Source of the DNA: Podospora pseudocomata
Taxonomy: Eukaryota; Ascomycota; Sordariomycetes; Sordariales; Podosporaceae
Length of the DNA stretch: 64,000 nt
Assembly: GCF_035222375.1 (NCBI RefSeq)
Contig: NC_085887.1
Span: forward strand, 347,501-411,500
Direction of reading: 5' to 3'
Shown here piece after piece: positions 44,125 through 55,965 of this stretch; position 1 is the stretch's first letter; every line of letters begins with the position of its first letter. The notes beneath the pieces were generated by a model. The model had not been told where the DNA came from. It did no database searches and saw only the letters and a program-made list of their open reading frames with translations. The position numbers and the translations under genes are program-made.

Positions 44125-45407
44125 GACCAAAGGGAAACAGAGCCGAGGGATAGCGAGAGATGTTGTCGGAGAGAAAGTGAGACGCGTTGAAAAAAACAAG
44201 AGAAAAAGGAAAGACAAAAGAAAGAAAAAAGAAGGAAAAAAGGAGAACCTGGACGCGCCCAATCCCGACGTTTTAGCCGGGAACTTCACAGTGCAAACGG
44301 ATTCACGGATTTCTATATCGGAAAGCTCTGAAGTTGTATGGGAGTTGGGGGTCCATGGAAAAGCCAGGCGATTGGAGGAACAACCGCCTACCTAGGGAGT
44401 GCCTCACAAAGCATCTGTTAAGTTTTTATTTTATTTTTATTTTTAACTTTTGGCAGTGTTTGGCAAGACACGTCCTCGGTGATATTGCTTCGAAGTTCAA
44501 AGGTTTCAAAAAATCACAGGGTCTGTTTGGTTCCACAACGTAGAAATCAAGGTGGATCATGGCAGAATGCGTTTTCAACACCACCTTGGCATTCAGGGGC
44601 ACCCACCTCAGTCTAGAACCTCGACCAAAAGTACAAACCTGTTGTTACGCAAGTTTGATCTTCAGCAGGCTTCCCAGTTGCAAGAGATGCATAGCTTGGC
44701 ATAGCAGACTTTGATTTGCCGTTGTGGTTGCCTGCAGTGGATATTTGTTCAAGTGCTTATGTTGTGGAGAAAGAATGTTTAACTTGTCAGCTTACTCTGG
44801 GATCTGACTCGGCTCCAGATCTCTGCATGTCGCTCGTGAGTCGTGGCAAATACTCTAGAAGTATAAGCTCTTTAGGTACATTTATCCCCACCATATGCAC
44901 CACTCGGCTAGGCTTCTCTGCAGCGGCATTGTGAGCGACATGCTTGTAATTTAGAATTCCTTGCCGGCTCCCGATAAACAGGTGCAAATACATGGTTAGG
45001 TGAGGCAGAATGGCGGGGATTGGTGTTGTGACACCGCCCAATTCAATCTAAAGTCCCGTAGACTCAAGGCAAATGGTAAGGTAAGACAACCCAGATTCTC
45101 CACAGAGGGCCTCACTTCGTCTGAGACCTTGATGATGATGACAATAGCACTACTGTCTTGACGAGTACCTAGCATATCCACCTTTGGCTCTTGTACAATT
45201 TTGACCGAGGCCGAATCAAGACTGCAAGAAGATGAGGTCAATGCCGATGAAAGCATATAAGGGCAATCCTGTCCTCCTCAACTAGAGTTTCCTTCATCAC
45301 CATCAGTCTCATCATCCATCGCCCACCACCTTCATCTTGCCCCTCAACTTCTTCTGCAAGCTCACCTACCGACTTTCTCACCACAATCCATTCCCACCAC
45401 CACCAAA
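44125..45407. other. Intergenic, no gene seen
   Basis: Contains a purine-rich tract at 44189-44246 (runs of A with G). Upstream of the 45.4-kb gene. Confidence 0.5.
45256..45260 (+). promoter_or_regulatory. TATA box of the 45.4-kb gene
   Basis: TATAA in CATATAAGG, about 148 bp upstream of the ATG at 45408. Confidence 0.4.
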
Positions 45408-46538
45408 ATGTCCAAAGTTATTGGCGTCATCTCCGGCCTGCTCGGCATTCTCCAATTTTCCATGGATAACTTCCCCAAAAAGCAGTCCAACTCGTGCGTC
45501 GTGCGTGTCTCGACCGGTCTCGCATCCTCAGGTGGTCTTGAAAACCCCGAGGGTGGTGTGTACAAGGTTCACGTCTTCAACCAGAACCAGGAGCGCATTG
45601 GGTGGAGCAACGGAAAGTTCATCTCCAACGGTGGCTTTGTCGACATCAAGGTCGACCAGGGCTCAAACCGCCAGCAAGCTGCCTTTGCCACCATTGAGGC
45701 CACGGCCGATGGTATCTGCATCCCTTATATGTCTGCCACCTGGGTTGACGAGCAAAAGTATGGCTGGGTGGGCGACATCGGTTCGTACTGCGGGCAAAAG
45801 TGGTATTACAGCAACTACTGGGTACGTCCTCCTGTCTTTCTCCATCTCTCAGCGACTAATTATTTCCTGATAATGCTTTCGACTGAACAGGTTGCTAATA
45901 CCCAACCTCGCTGCACTTGGGTTGACCGGGACCACTCTCATGGCGTCAAAGCCGGCATGATCATGGTCCACTGGCCCAGCTTCCACACCAACGATAACTG
46001 GGTATCGGGCGACCCCAACCCCCGCTCCAAGTGCGGCTACCCCGGTTTCCGTGCCTACAAGAACTGGGGCGATGCTGAGGTCACCGAGTGGTGGAAGCGT
46101 GACGACACCAACGCCACCCACCCCGCTGAGATTACCAATGACGATGGAGTCTTCGACCCTAACAACTTCGACGGCAGCAAGTGGGTTGAGACCGACTACA
46201 CCTCGGGCGACTCCAGCTCCGTTGTCATTGCCGGTCGCCAGATCATCAAGAAGCGCACCGTCCGCAAGCTCGACCCTCGTCTCGTCATCTCCAACTCGCC
46301 CTTCCACAAGGCCTCGGAGCTTTGCGAGAGTGAGACGTCTTTCGGCCCCGACTTTGTGTCTCTTGTTGAGGGCATGTACTGCAACATGGAGACTTCTGAG
46401 CTGCTGCCTCTTTGCACCGAGGGGCTTCAGAGGGGATGCTTCCATCTCGAGCAGAAGACCCATGTCAAGCGGGATGGTGTTGTCAGCGAGGGACAGAAGG
46501 AATATGAGCACATCCTTGACTGGACGACTTCCAACTGA
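45408..46538 (+). CDS. Uncharacterised Cys/Trp-rich fungal protein
   Basis: Two exons, 45408-45821 and 45891-46538, encode 353 aa. The intron is 69 nt (GTACGT...AACAG), stop-free and a multiple of three, so an unspliced reading of 376 aa looks open. Splicing is preferred for the consensus signals. The N-terminus MSKVIGVISGLLGILQFSMD is weakly hydrophobic, possibly a signal anchor. Cysteines recur (NSCVV, DGICIP, GSYCGQ, QPRCTW, SKCGYP, LCES, MYCN, PLCT, RGCF). Trp/Tyr-rich patches (GQKWYYSNYW, TEWWKRDD) suggest an extracellular sugar-binding or enzyme fold. I do not recognise the family. Intact and neatly spliced although it sits between two decayed genes. Confidence 0.8.
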   Translation: MSKVIGVISGLLGILQFSMDNFPKKQSNSCVVRVSTGLASSGGLENPEGGVYKVHVFNQNQERIGWSNGKFISNGGFVDIKVDQGSNRQQAAFATIEATADGICIPYMSATWVDEQKYGWVGDIGSYCGQKWYYSNYWVRPPVFLHLSATNYFLIMLSTEQVANTQPRCTWVDRDHSHGVKAGMIMVHWPSFHTNDNWVSGDPNPRSKCGYPGFRAYKNWGDAEVTEWWKRDDTNATHPAEITNDDGVFDPNNFDGSKWVETDYTSGDSSSVVIAGRQIIKKRTVRKLDPRLVISNSPFHKASELCESETSFGPDFVSLVEGMYCNMETSELLPLCTEGLQRGCFHLEQKTHVKRDGVVSEGQKEYEHILDWTTSN

Positions 46539-46914
46539 GAGAATTGTGAAGGCAAGGTATTTTGGTGGTCGTTATTGGGGTGACAAGAATCGATTCGGAA
46601 GGGGGAGGAAGTCGTGCAATGCAGTGTTTTGTTTGATGAGTTGAAAATATAGCTGCGGACTTTAAGAATGCAAATAGAAGAGTTTGAGTTGTAAGGGATG
46701 GTTCATTTTATTTCTGATGGTTCGTGCGCACTGTCCCTTGTTGATCTTGCTGTTGTGAGCTTTCCAATCCCTGCTGCGACCAGACCTCGAGCGAACTGGG
46801 CTTCCATCTTTCAAAAACAACACACTCGCAACCATGTCTGGACCAGAAAGAAAAACACCGTTCGTGAGGGGGGATACAACCGTCATCGCCCCATAAACCT
46901 GCCCCTCGTCCAGG
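46539..46914. other. Intergenic, no gene seen
   Basis: Between the 45.4-kb gene and the next pseudogene; no coding support. Confidence 0.5.
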
Positions 46915-48628
46915 TTTTACTTACGGCGCCGAGTACATAACATGGCCGAACAACAGCGATAGCTACCACGACATCTTTAGAAATGACGGCGTCGCATTTC
47001 TCAACGAAACTGCCTTAGAGAAGCTACTTTTCACTCGCTGTCCGAGTTCCATCAGGAGCATTTGACCAAAGATCACCAAAAATTGCTATCGCCTCAACTG
47101 GAGTTTTACGGCATCAAATTCAAGAAAGGTGATCTCTTGCCAATCTCAGAAAGACCTCGGAAGACGCAGTAAAGGCCGGTAAAGTGGGTAGTCGCCTCTC
47201 TCACCCGAGTTCGGTAGCAGGCAACTAGTAAAAACTCGCAATGCAAAGATCTGGACCCGACCATGTCCTGTGTGCGAGACCGACTGCGTGCCGACTATGA
47301 CGCCGCGTTTGAGCTTCTGTATGATGGACTGTTCGCCAAACTCAATGGTAACATGGTCATGGAAGCGAATCACCACCCGCGACGATTTGTAAAGAAATAC
47401 TTCTTGGACAGCCATGGAAAGCACCAGATCCTACCAAGACCAAGGAAGCGCTTGTATTCCGACTATGGTACACTGACATCAAAAGCGAGCTCACCTAGGC
47501 TATCAGGACAATTCCAGGGCTTATACTGCATCCGACCAAACATGTCACCTTTGTGGGCTATGGGGGCACCATCGATGACGGCAGCATCATTCCCCTGATG
47601 GAAAACAAGAAGCCCGTCGGTCCGCTCGTGCTCGACCGATGGGATCTCGAGAAAAGGTTTCCTGAAAGCATGGTGTCGAAGTATCCAGGGCTGATAACGA
47701 AGGAATTTGATAAGCGGGTTGTTGTCATTGGTCGCGACAATGACCGTGACCAGATCGACTTTGAGCTTAAGCTACTCAAAGAGGCGGCTCAAAGGGAGAA
47801 GGAACTTGAGGCGGCCAAGAGGCGACAGGAACAAGCTGAGCAGGAGGCAGCCAAACAAGCGGCGTGGAACCGCCGGATCGCAGGGTATCACCGGCTGCTA
47901 TCTGCTTTTCGCCAACATGAACAGGAGGCTTCCCGAGCCATGCTGGGTTTGTCAAACCTGCCAGGAAAATATGTTGTGAAAGCTACAAGCAAGGAGCTAG
48001 CCGACTACGACGCAGCCGCCGAAAGCGGAGAAAAGATGATGATCAGCATTTTCCAACACCAGCTACTTCCACAGTGGTGGCAGGCGTTTTGACGATGATG
48101 GCTCGGCAATCGGTCTGTCAACCTCAAGAAATTGGGGCACCGATCTTTGCAGCAGCAGCAAGGTCAAAATCGAGGACGAGGCCAAAGAAAACAAGCCCAC
48201 CAGTCTTTTCGCCAATGGTGGGACAGAAGAGAGAGGTGGGAAACATCTCTGATCCCTGGGGCGTTCAAGCTGCCAGGGCTAAGAGGCAGCAGATGATGGC
48301 CAACACGTCGTCCACCATTGAAACTACGCCCTTGGTCAAAATTAAGCCAAACTCTCCCAAGGGGCACGCGTTCTTTTCGCGACACATACCCCCGAAGCCT
48401 CGGCACCCCAACCGCGTTTACTTCCAGTTTGTCTGCAGCGACGTGGGCGGGTATCCAAACGTGGTTGATAAGAACAGCCATATTGGTTACTTCGACTTTG
48501 ACAGGGACGCGGGTTGGCTGAAAGCAACGGGCGTGTTCCATCTACCCAGATTGGTACGGCAAGGAGCGCAGACAATTTCCATCTGGAAGATCTCCAACGT
48601 ACCGACTAAAAAGGAATCTTTGGAGTGA
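46915..48628 (+). pseudogene. Coiled-coil host protein of unknown family, decayed
   Basis: One protein can be followed through several frames. It starts FTYGAEYITWPNNSDSYHDI, then PQLEFYGIKFKKGDLLP, LRADYDAAFELLYDGLF and HVTFVGYGGTIDDGSIIPLM. A charged helix (LLKEAAQREKELEAAKRRQE) follows and the end is VYFQFVCSDVGGYPNVVDKN. At least four interruptions lie along it (for example TAG codons near 47498 and a frame change near 48085). The middle 180 codons are open (47553-48092). Not recognised as any known family; related genes may exist in other Sordariomycetes. Same decay as the oxygenase-like gene on the other side of the 45.4-kb gene. Confidence 0.6.
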
Positions 48629-49145
48629 TATGAGTTTGATGGAAGGCGCTGGGGGCCAGGATGGTGGTTTTGGCTAGAGATGCGTTGTTCTCTTGTTTGT
48701 TTAGGAGACATGTTGGCTGGGTTGTGATTATGTACCTCAAAGTCCATGACCAAATTTTTAGATCAAGCTTTGGACCAGGGGCAGGCGCCAGTTTATACTG
48801 CTTACTCTATCTAGGTAATTTCATACCTACCTGTGTTCTGTTCTTGTATAAGATGTACAGCTGCTTTGTTTATTGGGTGTCAATGGCTCAGCTGGTGCAC
48901 AGTTTTTGGAGACTCAAAATGACAGCTGGCTATTTGTGGTAACCACTGCGTGCCAAGCCTTTGGTATCTTGAAGCCTACCTGAGGTAGCTTCGCTTCTCT
49001 AGTGTCATCTATAAACCCGGCCCATTCCCCTCTTGATGTTCAAAGAGTCCTCATTGTCCTCAACACAACACATACTTCTTACTTTCACCCTTGACAACTC
49101 CCCTTCACAGTATCGCGTACTTGGCAAAGAACCACGGCAAACAAG
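48629..49145. other. Intergenic, F-box gene promoter region
   Basis: No gene seen; contains the TATA box listed next. Confidence 0.5.
49010..49015 (+). promoter_or_regulatory. TATA box of the second F-box gene
   Basis: TATAAA about 131 bp upstream of the ATG at 49146. Confidence 0.45.
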
Positions 49146-50859
49146 ATGGGATGGAACAAACTGCCAGTTGAAATCGCGGCAATCATCTTTCTCCAGCTAG
49201 AACCCGCAGACCTGATCTCGATCATGTCGTCCTGCCGCGCCATCTTGATTCTTTACCAGGCATCTGAGGCACAGATCAAACGCCGCATCAAAGCCCAGCT
49301 GGGCGACACTTATTTGGATCTGGTCATCTATGAATCTGCACCTATCTGTCTTTCCATGAAGAAAGGGTATGTGACCAGCATAGCTAAGCTGTTCTGTGCG
49401 TCAGCATCTATGCTAACAAGAACTCGATAGTTCCTGGTCCAAGTTCAAGACTGAGAATGGCAAAATTACCTACCCGGAGTGGATGCTCAGGGTCCGCCAG
49501 ATTCAGCGCCAGTTCATCTCGATATGTTTCAACCAGGACCTTGCCCGCCCGCTTTTGACCCTGCCTCGGTATGACCGACCTACTCTGGGTACCCTGCATC
49601 GTTTTCTGAAGCGAATGAAAACGATTGACCGGCATGTTTTCTACTACATGAACTGGCTGAGAGGCGAGATACATTTCGTAGCTGTTCGGCGGAAAAATTG
49701 CGCTACGACCCCCTCCGCCGCTGAGCGAGTCCGGTTGAGAAGGGGTTTCATCCGATATGAAATGATGTGCCAGCTCACTGCTCGATCCCGGTGGAACGTC
49801 ATGCTGGGAATCTTGGATGGGGCCAAGGAAGAATCAGCCAATGATAGAGAACGGGCGGTCAGACAGCTTTCCATGAGCGAATCTGGCTTCTTGGAAGCGG
49901 TCCCTTACGTTGTTGCCGCAGAGGTGACTTCGATTGCCTGTTTTGTCTTTTCCCGCCATCGAGAGATGCTCATGGACTTTTACGAGGAGTTGTTCAAGTT
50001 GCGGAAGGCATACACACCAACTGGAGAGGAAGTAGATGAGGAGATGGAGCCCGATGGCCAACCGCACTCAAACCGTGAGTTCACGTATGATGAGTGGGAG
50101 AAGGAGAATTTGCTATACTTGTCGTCAGCCGTGGGCTTGGGGCTCGGCTATCTCGAAAAAGTGCAGCGTCTGTCAGACATGGCCCGACCATCGTGGTTCC
50201 GATTGATTCTCGGCCACTTTCAACCGGCCGAGCACTCTCATGTTCTGAGACTGATGGAAACGTGGGATGAGGTTGTTGGACCGATCCAAGAACAAGGCGG
50301 CACGTTTGAGGCGGAAACGCCGGTGCGGATGCCGCCGCAGCCACAACCTGGCTCGTCAGTTCGAACATCTTACGATGCTTCGAGTTACCCGGGATTTCAC
50401 CACATCTTTTCCGGCCAAGCGAGGTCGTCGTATTATGTCACCAACCTCATGGAATACGGCTGGCCGTTTTGGGATTTGGATAGGACAGTTGCTTTGGAGC
50501 CCAGCCTAGAGCTAGAACCAGCGTACTCGGAGAGCAATTGGAGGGTGTTGCACACCGGCAGAAACGACAATCCCCTTCGGAATCACCCATTTTGGCTGCC
50601 CGAGCATGGATGGCGGCCAATAATTACGAAAATGCTTTTGCCCAATTTTGATGCCTCGGCTCCATTCGATCAACTGGATTTTGACATGATCAAGATCGGG
50701 TCGGGTCATGGTCGTCGATGGGGAAAGGATGATGAGAGAAAACTTTCTCTGGAAGAAAGGGCTGGCAGGGCTGAAAACAGGCTCCAGTTCTTCAGGGACC
50801 TGATGACCAATCTGGACGAGTATTGGGCACTTGGGCCTGCTGGTAGCACTTCAGATTGA
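49146..50859 (+). CDS. F-box protein
   Basis: Two exons, 49146-49366 and 49431-50859, encode 549 aa. The intron is 64 nt (GTATGT, TGCTAAC branch, GATAG). Residues 5-45 are an F-box: KLPVEIAAIIFLQLEPADLI and SIMSSCRAILILYQ. The remainder is Trp-, Arg- and Glu-rich with no repeat domain; it has a proline-rich insert near residue 385 (PPQPQPG). Likely an SCF ubiquitin-ligase substrate adaptor. It is unrelated in sequence to the F-box protein at 6.8 kb outside the F-box. Confidence 0.85.
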
Positions 50860-52476
50860 GCTTTAGAGGGTGAACAAATTCTTCTAGATCCTAATCTCTA
50901 TGGATAGATTCCGGGTCTTTTGATGAGGTGCCTAATTCTATGTCTTCAAAGGGTGTATGTCGGTAGGTGGCGATTAACATTACATGATGTTTACAGAGCT
51001 GAGAACAAGCCGTGGCCTGGTATACAGACTGCATTGACTCTCCTTCTTCCCTCACCCTCACAATGCGACTACCTGCCGGTGGCATCAGTTGCATCACTCC
51101 TGCCTGTGCTGCTTCAAACGCTCCCGTTATTGCAGTTTGACTGTCCAGCTTGCTGATATACTCATCCTGGACGGCGTCGGATTGCTGAAGTGCATCAAGC
51201 TAACGGCGGGGTGTTCCTCGGTGTGATGTTCAGAAGAGTCTGACAAGTGTCGTTGCAAGAGGAGGAATCAACGTTTAATGACGTAAACACGGCGTATGGC
51301 AAGTTATTTTGCTGTTACGCCTTTGTCACTTCCCGAAGATGACTGAGTTGAGCCGGATTCCTTCTCTTCTTGTGTGTTATCCGTTGGAGGTGGAGGTGGA
51401 GGTGGAGGCGGAGCTGATGAGCCGGAAGGGTAGTAGGGGATGATGTGGCAGATGTAGGGTGTATCATCCTCGGGCATGATGTCTTGACTTGGGAGAACAC
51501 CGCTCTGGGTGCTGGTTGTATAATCATGAGCCAGAAGATACCAGGATATAGAAGATCAACAGGGCCGGCATCCTGACGCCCTTTGTAGTCGTTGGACAGC
51601 ATTGCATTACATCATGACAGTGAAAGTTAATGGCTACCTCAAGAATTCTTGCCTGCTCTAGATCAATCCGACCCTCACAACACCTTCTTCATAGAACGGA
51701 GTAGTTCCACACTATGCTAGGCTGCTGTTGAGCCTCAAGATCGCATCTGGTGTGAGCGCCCCTTGCCTAGGAGGATCAATGATCATTAGAGGGTTCCTAG
51801 CCTTCCTGATAACTTGCACCCCCACCAGCATATTCCCAATCGGGACTATAAACTATGTTCAAACTGCTGGATAGAGGCGGGCCTATGATCCTCCTGCCTG
51901 GGTGAAACATAGACTAGGGAAGAAACATGACCCCAACATTCTGCAGGGATCTTTGCATCAGCCCTATCAGGCGTTGACAGTATGAGCAGGCCGATAGAAT
52001 GCTGACATGGCGGGAACTCTATGTATGTATGGCGGAACAGTTCCCATGACGCCGGTCAGCAGGCATCGCGCCTCTCGGAAGTCTGAAATCCACGTGCTTC
52101 CGTCAGCTCTTGGGGTCGGGTGGCGTGGCTTGCCATTCACCGCCTCTTGGCTGATTATCAGCGAGTACTGGGCCAGTCAGCGCACGCTAGATGCACAGCG
52201 CCCTTGAGTCGACGGCTTTTTCCATTGCCGCTGTGGTGGGAATTAAGCGCCCGATGACTAGTAAAGGCCCGATATCCGGGTTGAAGCTTGAACTCACGCT
52301 CCGAAGAAGGGTTTACAAGGTTGAAAGAATCTCAGGGAAGGCTCTGGCTCGGCCTGAGCTAGTTTTCTTTTCGCCGTGACTGACGACTGTGGCAGTGCCA
52401 CAACTCCGCCTTTTGTGTTCACCACTGAGAGCTTGGAAAATGGTCAATTTGGATGCTCTTGCACCATTGATGTAGG
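50860..52476. other. Intergenic, no supported gene
   Basis: An open frame on the minus strand near 51315-51602 has no domain and includes repeats. A GGAGGT microsatellite lies inside it. I do not support a gene. Confidence 0.45.
51385..51413 (+). repeat. Hexanucleotide repeat (GGAGGT)n
   Basis: Four and a half units of TGGAGG in a row, last unit with one change. Confidence 0.8.
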
Positions 52477-52573
52477 CCCCAATTGGCTCAGCTGGTAAGA
52501 GCGTCATACTAATATTCCTCTCGAGGTATATCAAGTCATGTGAAGGTTAACAGTTCAACCCTGTTATTGGGCA
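52477..52573 (+). tRNA. tRNA-Ile (AAT) with intron
   Basis: The cloverleaf can be folded by eye. The D arm is GCTC-AGCTGGTAA-GAGC. The anticodon stem TCATA/TGTGA has one G-T pair and a loop C-T-AAT-A-A, with anticodon AAT at 52511-52513. The T arm is AACAG-TTCAACC-CTGTT and the discriminator is A at 52573. A 23-nt intron (52515-52537) sits in the standard place after position 37. In the acceptor stem, pairs 2-7 are perfect but position 1 (C) faces C72. The mismatch is unusual; the gene may still be functional, or a 5' base may have changed. The B-box GTTCAACCC and A-box TGGCTCAGCTGG are both present. Confidence 0.78.
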
Positions 52574-52768
52574 AACAAACACACACCACACGATTGGTGT
52601 CAACTTTTGCAAATTTAAAATGGGATGAAACCTCCACTTTTGCTGATAATTCTGTGGAAATGACAATAACCGATCATCATCACCTCGGGAACATTTTGTT
52701 GCTAGCTCCTGAACAATGTCAACATCCCCTGATCTCCCAGGCAACAACAACCCCTGAGGTACATTTTC

Positions 52769-54704
52769 TCAAGCGAAGAACCCACAATCTCCCAGTGTCA
52801 AGGCTATGCGGGCAAATTTCCTCTCCTTCAGCGCATTCCTCATGGACAAGAAGTTGGAAAGAATGGCATGAAAGATCTCCATCTGATAACAGCCATAGCT
52901 AAAGGCGCATCGCACCACTTCGGCTACAAAATATGCCTTCATCTTGATGTCGGTTGATGCTTCAAAGCCGATCAAGTTCCTGAGTCATGCCTCGTTAGTA
53001 AGCCACATACCAAGAGGATGGACAAAGAAGACCTACACCCAGACATAGATGTACGGCAACCCAACCCAAGCCTTTAGGCCAATGAACCGGACATTTTCGT
53101 AGATAACCTGCAGGTCTTCCTTGTTCGCGCCGTCATCGAAGGCATCCAGTCCCTCCAACAGAGTCCGTCTCATGATCCTGGCCGTCAAGGCACATGTCTC
53201 GAGAAACAAGCCAGAGATATCGGAGGCCTCCCATGGTTGATCGATGATACGGTCCAAGTCGACTGTTCCGAGGTGCTGCCAATCGGCCTCATCTTCCCAC
53301 CCCCGCTCGGATGGTATTTTGAAAAAACGCCTCAAGGAATCCAACGCCGACTGCAACACCTCAGGCAGATCCCCGTGAATGTGTGGCTGGACATACTTAT
53401 TGGCCAGATCGAATTCGTCGGCGTCACACATTAGGAAGGGGGATGATCTGAACTGCTGGCCCTCGAACGGCCCCACTGTAGCGGCTCGGAGGCTGGTGAC
53501 TGGGTTCAGAATGTTAAAAACCAAGGGGGCATCCAGGGAAACGCCTTGCAGCATGTCGCCCATTACCACCAAGTGCTGCATTACCACCGGCATTTTGGCT
53601 AAGCCCCCTCTGGACTTGATAAACATCTCCACCGCAGCAGAATGTGTGATGGCCCTCGGGCTCAGACGCACCATCTTGTATTCGTTGCCGTTAGTAATCT
53701 TCACTTCCTAATCCGGGCCTTCGTATCAGCGAGGGGATTTTACCTCAAACATGGAGAGCACCACCACCGGGTAGACAACCTCGTGGAGCTCTCTCTGCTC
53801 CGCCCCGTCGATGAACTTCTGGAGCTCAGACACAGCCCTGTACTCGTAGTAGGGATAGTTCATCTCGTCCCTACCCTTGTATGCGTCCAAGACACCTGCC
53901 GTAAGCAGCCAGCCAATGTAGATACAGGCCGACTTTGACATGTCAGGCCTAAAATACGACGGCTGCTTGAACCCCACCAGAACAAACGCCTGGTCGAGGT
54001 ACGAGGAGTAGTTGTTACATCGGGAGAGGTAATCTTGGAACGTGCGGGCCGACACTCCCGTGGAGTGGGTGGACAGCGGGGGTGCGCCGCACATGTCTCT
54101 GATGCTGGAGGGAGGAGCAGCATGACGGGCCCGGCTAGAGATGAGTGCAGGAGCGGCGACAGCGACAGCGGCAGCGGCAGCAGCAGCAGCGGCGGCGCGC
54201 TTGCGGCTAGTGTTGGCTCTCGGTGCCTTGGCTAACACCATGGCGGCGGAGTCCTCAGAATCTTCAGAGACATCGGTCGTGCTTGGGTTGGGGATGGCAG
54301 GAGCAAGCCTGTTGGGGTGTTATAACACCAGGACGAGGTCAGATCTGGGGGTTCCCAAATAGGCAAATGCTCATGAAACGGGTCCACGTGGGGTTCCAAG
54401 TAAGACGTACCTGCGCGGATTTAAGCTCAAAACAGTAGCGGATGCTGCCGAGGGACCCGAAGGATTGGTTACACCTGTGTCTAGTGAAGCCATATAGGGC
54501 TGATGATTAGCAACCCAACGGCAGGCTCACATGCAGCACTTGTACATCAAGGCGCGACACAAGGTCCAACTTACCACGCTGATGCGCGTTGGCGGCCCTG
54601 GCAATTTTCTGTTGGCCGCGGACCGAGACCATGGCCTGGGAACGGACGAGCTGCTTCTGTTTCTTGTCCAGTTTGGGACCGCCATAGTTTACAAAGACCG
54701 ACAT
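52769..54704 (-). CDS. Fungal transcription-factor-domain protein (DUF3468/tachykinin-like)
   Basis: Four exons: 54704-54575, 54261-53744, 53707-53037 and 52979-52769. They total 1530 nt, 509 aa in one frame. The first splice (54574-54262) is the least certain. The intron at 53743-53708 is only 36 nt; the last (53036-52980) is 57 nt. The N-terminus MSVFVNYGGPKLDKKQKQLV then basic residues matches the 'FVN...' start of the DUF3468/tachykinin-like family. An Ala tract follows, then the helical fungal regulatory domain (FQDYLSRCNNYSSYLDQAFV, ISGLFLETCALTARIMRRTL). No Zn2Cys6 cluster is present, so it lacks the usual DNA-binding module. Probable nuclear regulator; target unknown. Confidence 0.78.
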
Positions 54705-55965
54705 AATGATGTTTGATTCGGAGTGAGGAATCGATGGTCGACAATACTCGTCGGCTGGATCACACAAACAGGAAAGAAGAACTTGTAGCAAGAAAGGTTA
54801 AAGGAGAGGTCGAGAGGGACCTTAGTCAGGAATATATGGGATCGAAGAACACTGTTGCTGGCATTAGCGCAAGAGGTTCCTGTACCCCCGTGGTCTCTCG
54901 AGAGCGGCGTGCTAAGCGGAGGTGGCGGAGCAGGTCTAAACGAGTCTATGACTGCTCAATATTCCACTTCAGGATCCATTTCTCTCGGCCGATAACTGAG
55001 AATCGTGGTCGTCGGGCACCTCAAGACGGTTCGAAAGGTGCATACCGCACCCAGCATTGCGGGTAGAAGCCGCGTTCCGTTGCATTGGAAGTGGGGAGAC
55101 TGGGCAAAACGATCGTGGAGCTGAAAATACCAAGATCAATGCCAAGGGAAGCCAAGCTTGAGTGCTTGAGAATCGAGTGTTTCAATTGGTGTTGAGCAAT
55201 ATCCATTTTGAGCATAGCTTGGACTGAGGGCAGACAAGGGTTGCGATTGGGTTGTCTCTGATTGTCGACTGCATCGGTCACACAGGGAAGGAAGAACTGT
55301 TTAGCAGGGGTGCAAAGGTACGGAGGAAAAAGGCCTGGTTGTTATTCTTAAAGGTCGGAAGACGTGTTGGCATCTTTGATGGCCCCTTGACTGCATGTAA
55401 GTGTAGAAGGTATGAGTATGACTATCTTTAGTGGTATGGCAGCCATACTATGGCTGCCTTTAAGACTTGAGAGGGTGGTTCAGCTGACTGAGAGTTAGGT
55501 GTACTTCTTAGTGCTAGCTTTCATCATTGTGGCATTACCTTCTGTACAGAAAAATGGGACTGCCCATTCCAAAACTCGTTCCGTGAAGATCATGCTGGTG
55601 GTACAAAACATTAGAATTATGGCAGCTCATGTTCCATGCCTCAAGCCGACAAAATCCCCCAACAACCATCGGAATCCAAAACAGACGTCAAACTTGGCCA
55701 GAATCAGCCAAATGTTCCATGCTGTCTACCAGCATCAGCAACCAAACTAGTCATATCAAGGCACTTGGGTCTCAATCTGATTTTTTGCTCCCGGTAAACA
55801 ATTAAACGTTGCTAATTTACAGAAAACAAAGGCTCCAACCAGACAAAACAATACTCCATGCTCCAACTCTGCTTCCACATTTACAGCCAGGGCATCTAAA
55901 TATCTACAGAATTCCAACCCAAAACCTCCACGCGCTCTTCGCAAAGCTCACGAAGAATGGCGAGC
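54705..55965. other. Intergenic, no gene seen
   Basis: 1.26 kb upstream of the transcription-factor gene and downstream of the WSC gene. Short frames only. Confidence 0.5.

Noticed and set aside
51315-51602. Minus-strand frame of 95 codons with His/Leu repeats
   Set aside because: The composition comes from the GGAGGT microsatellite; no other support.
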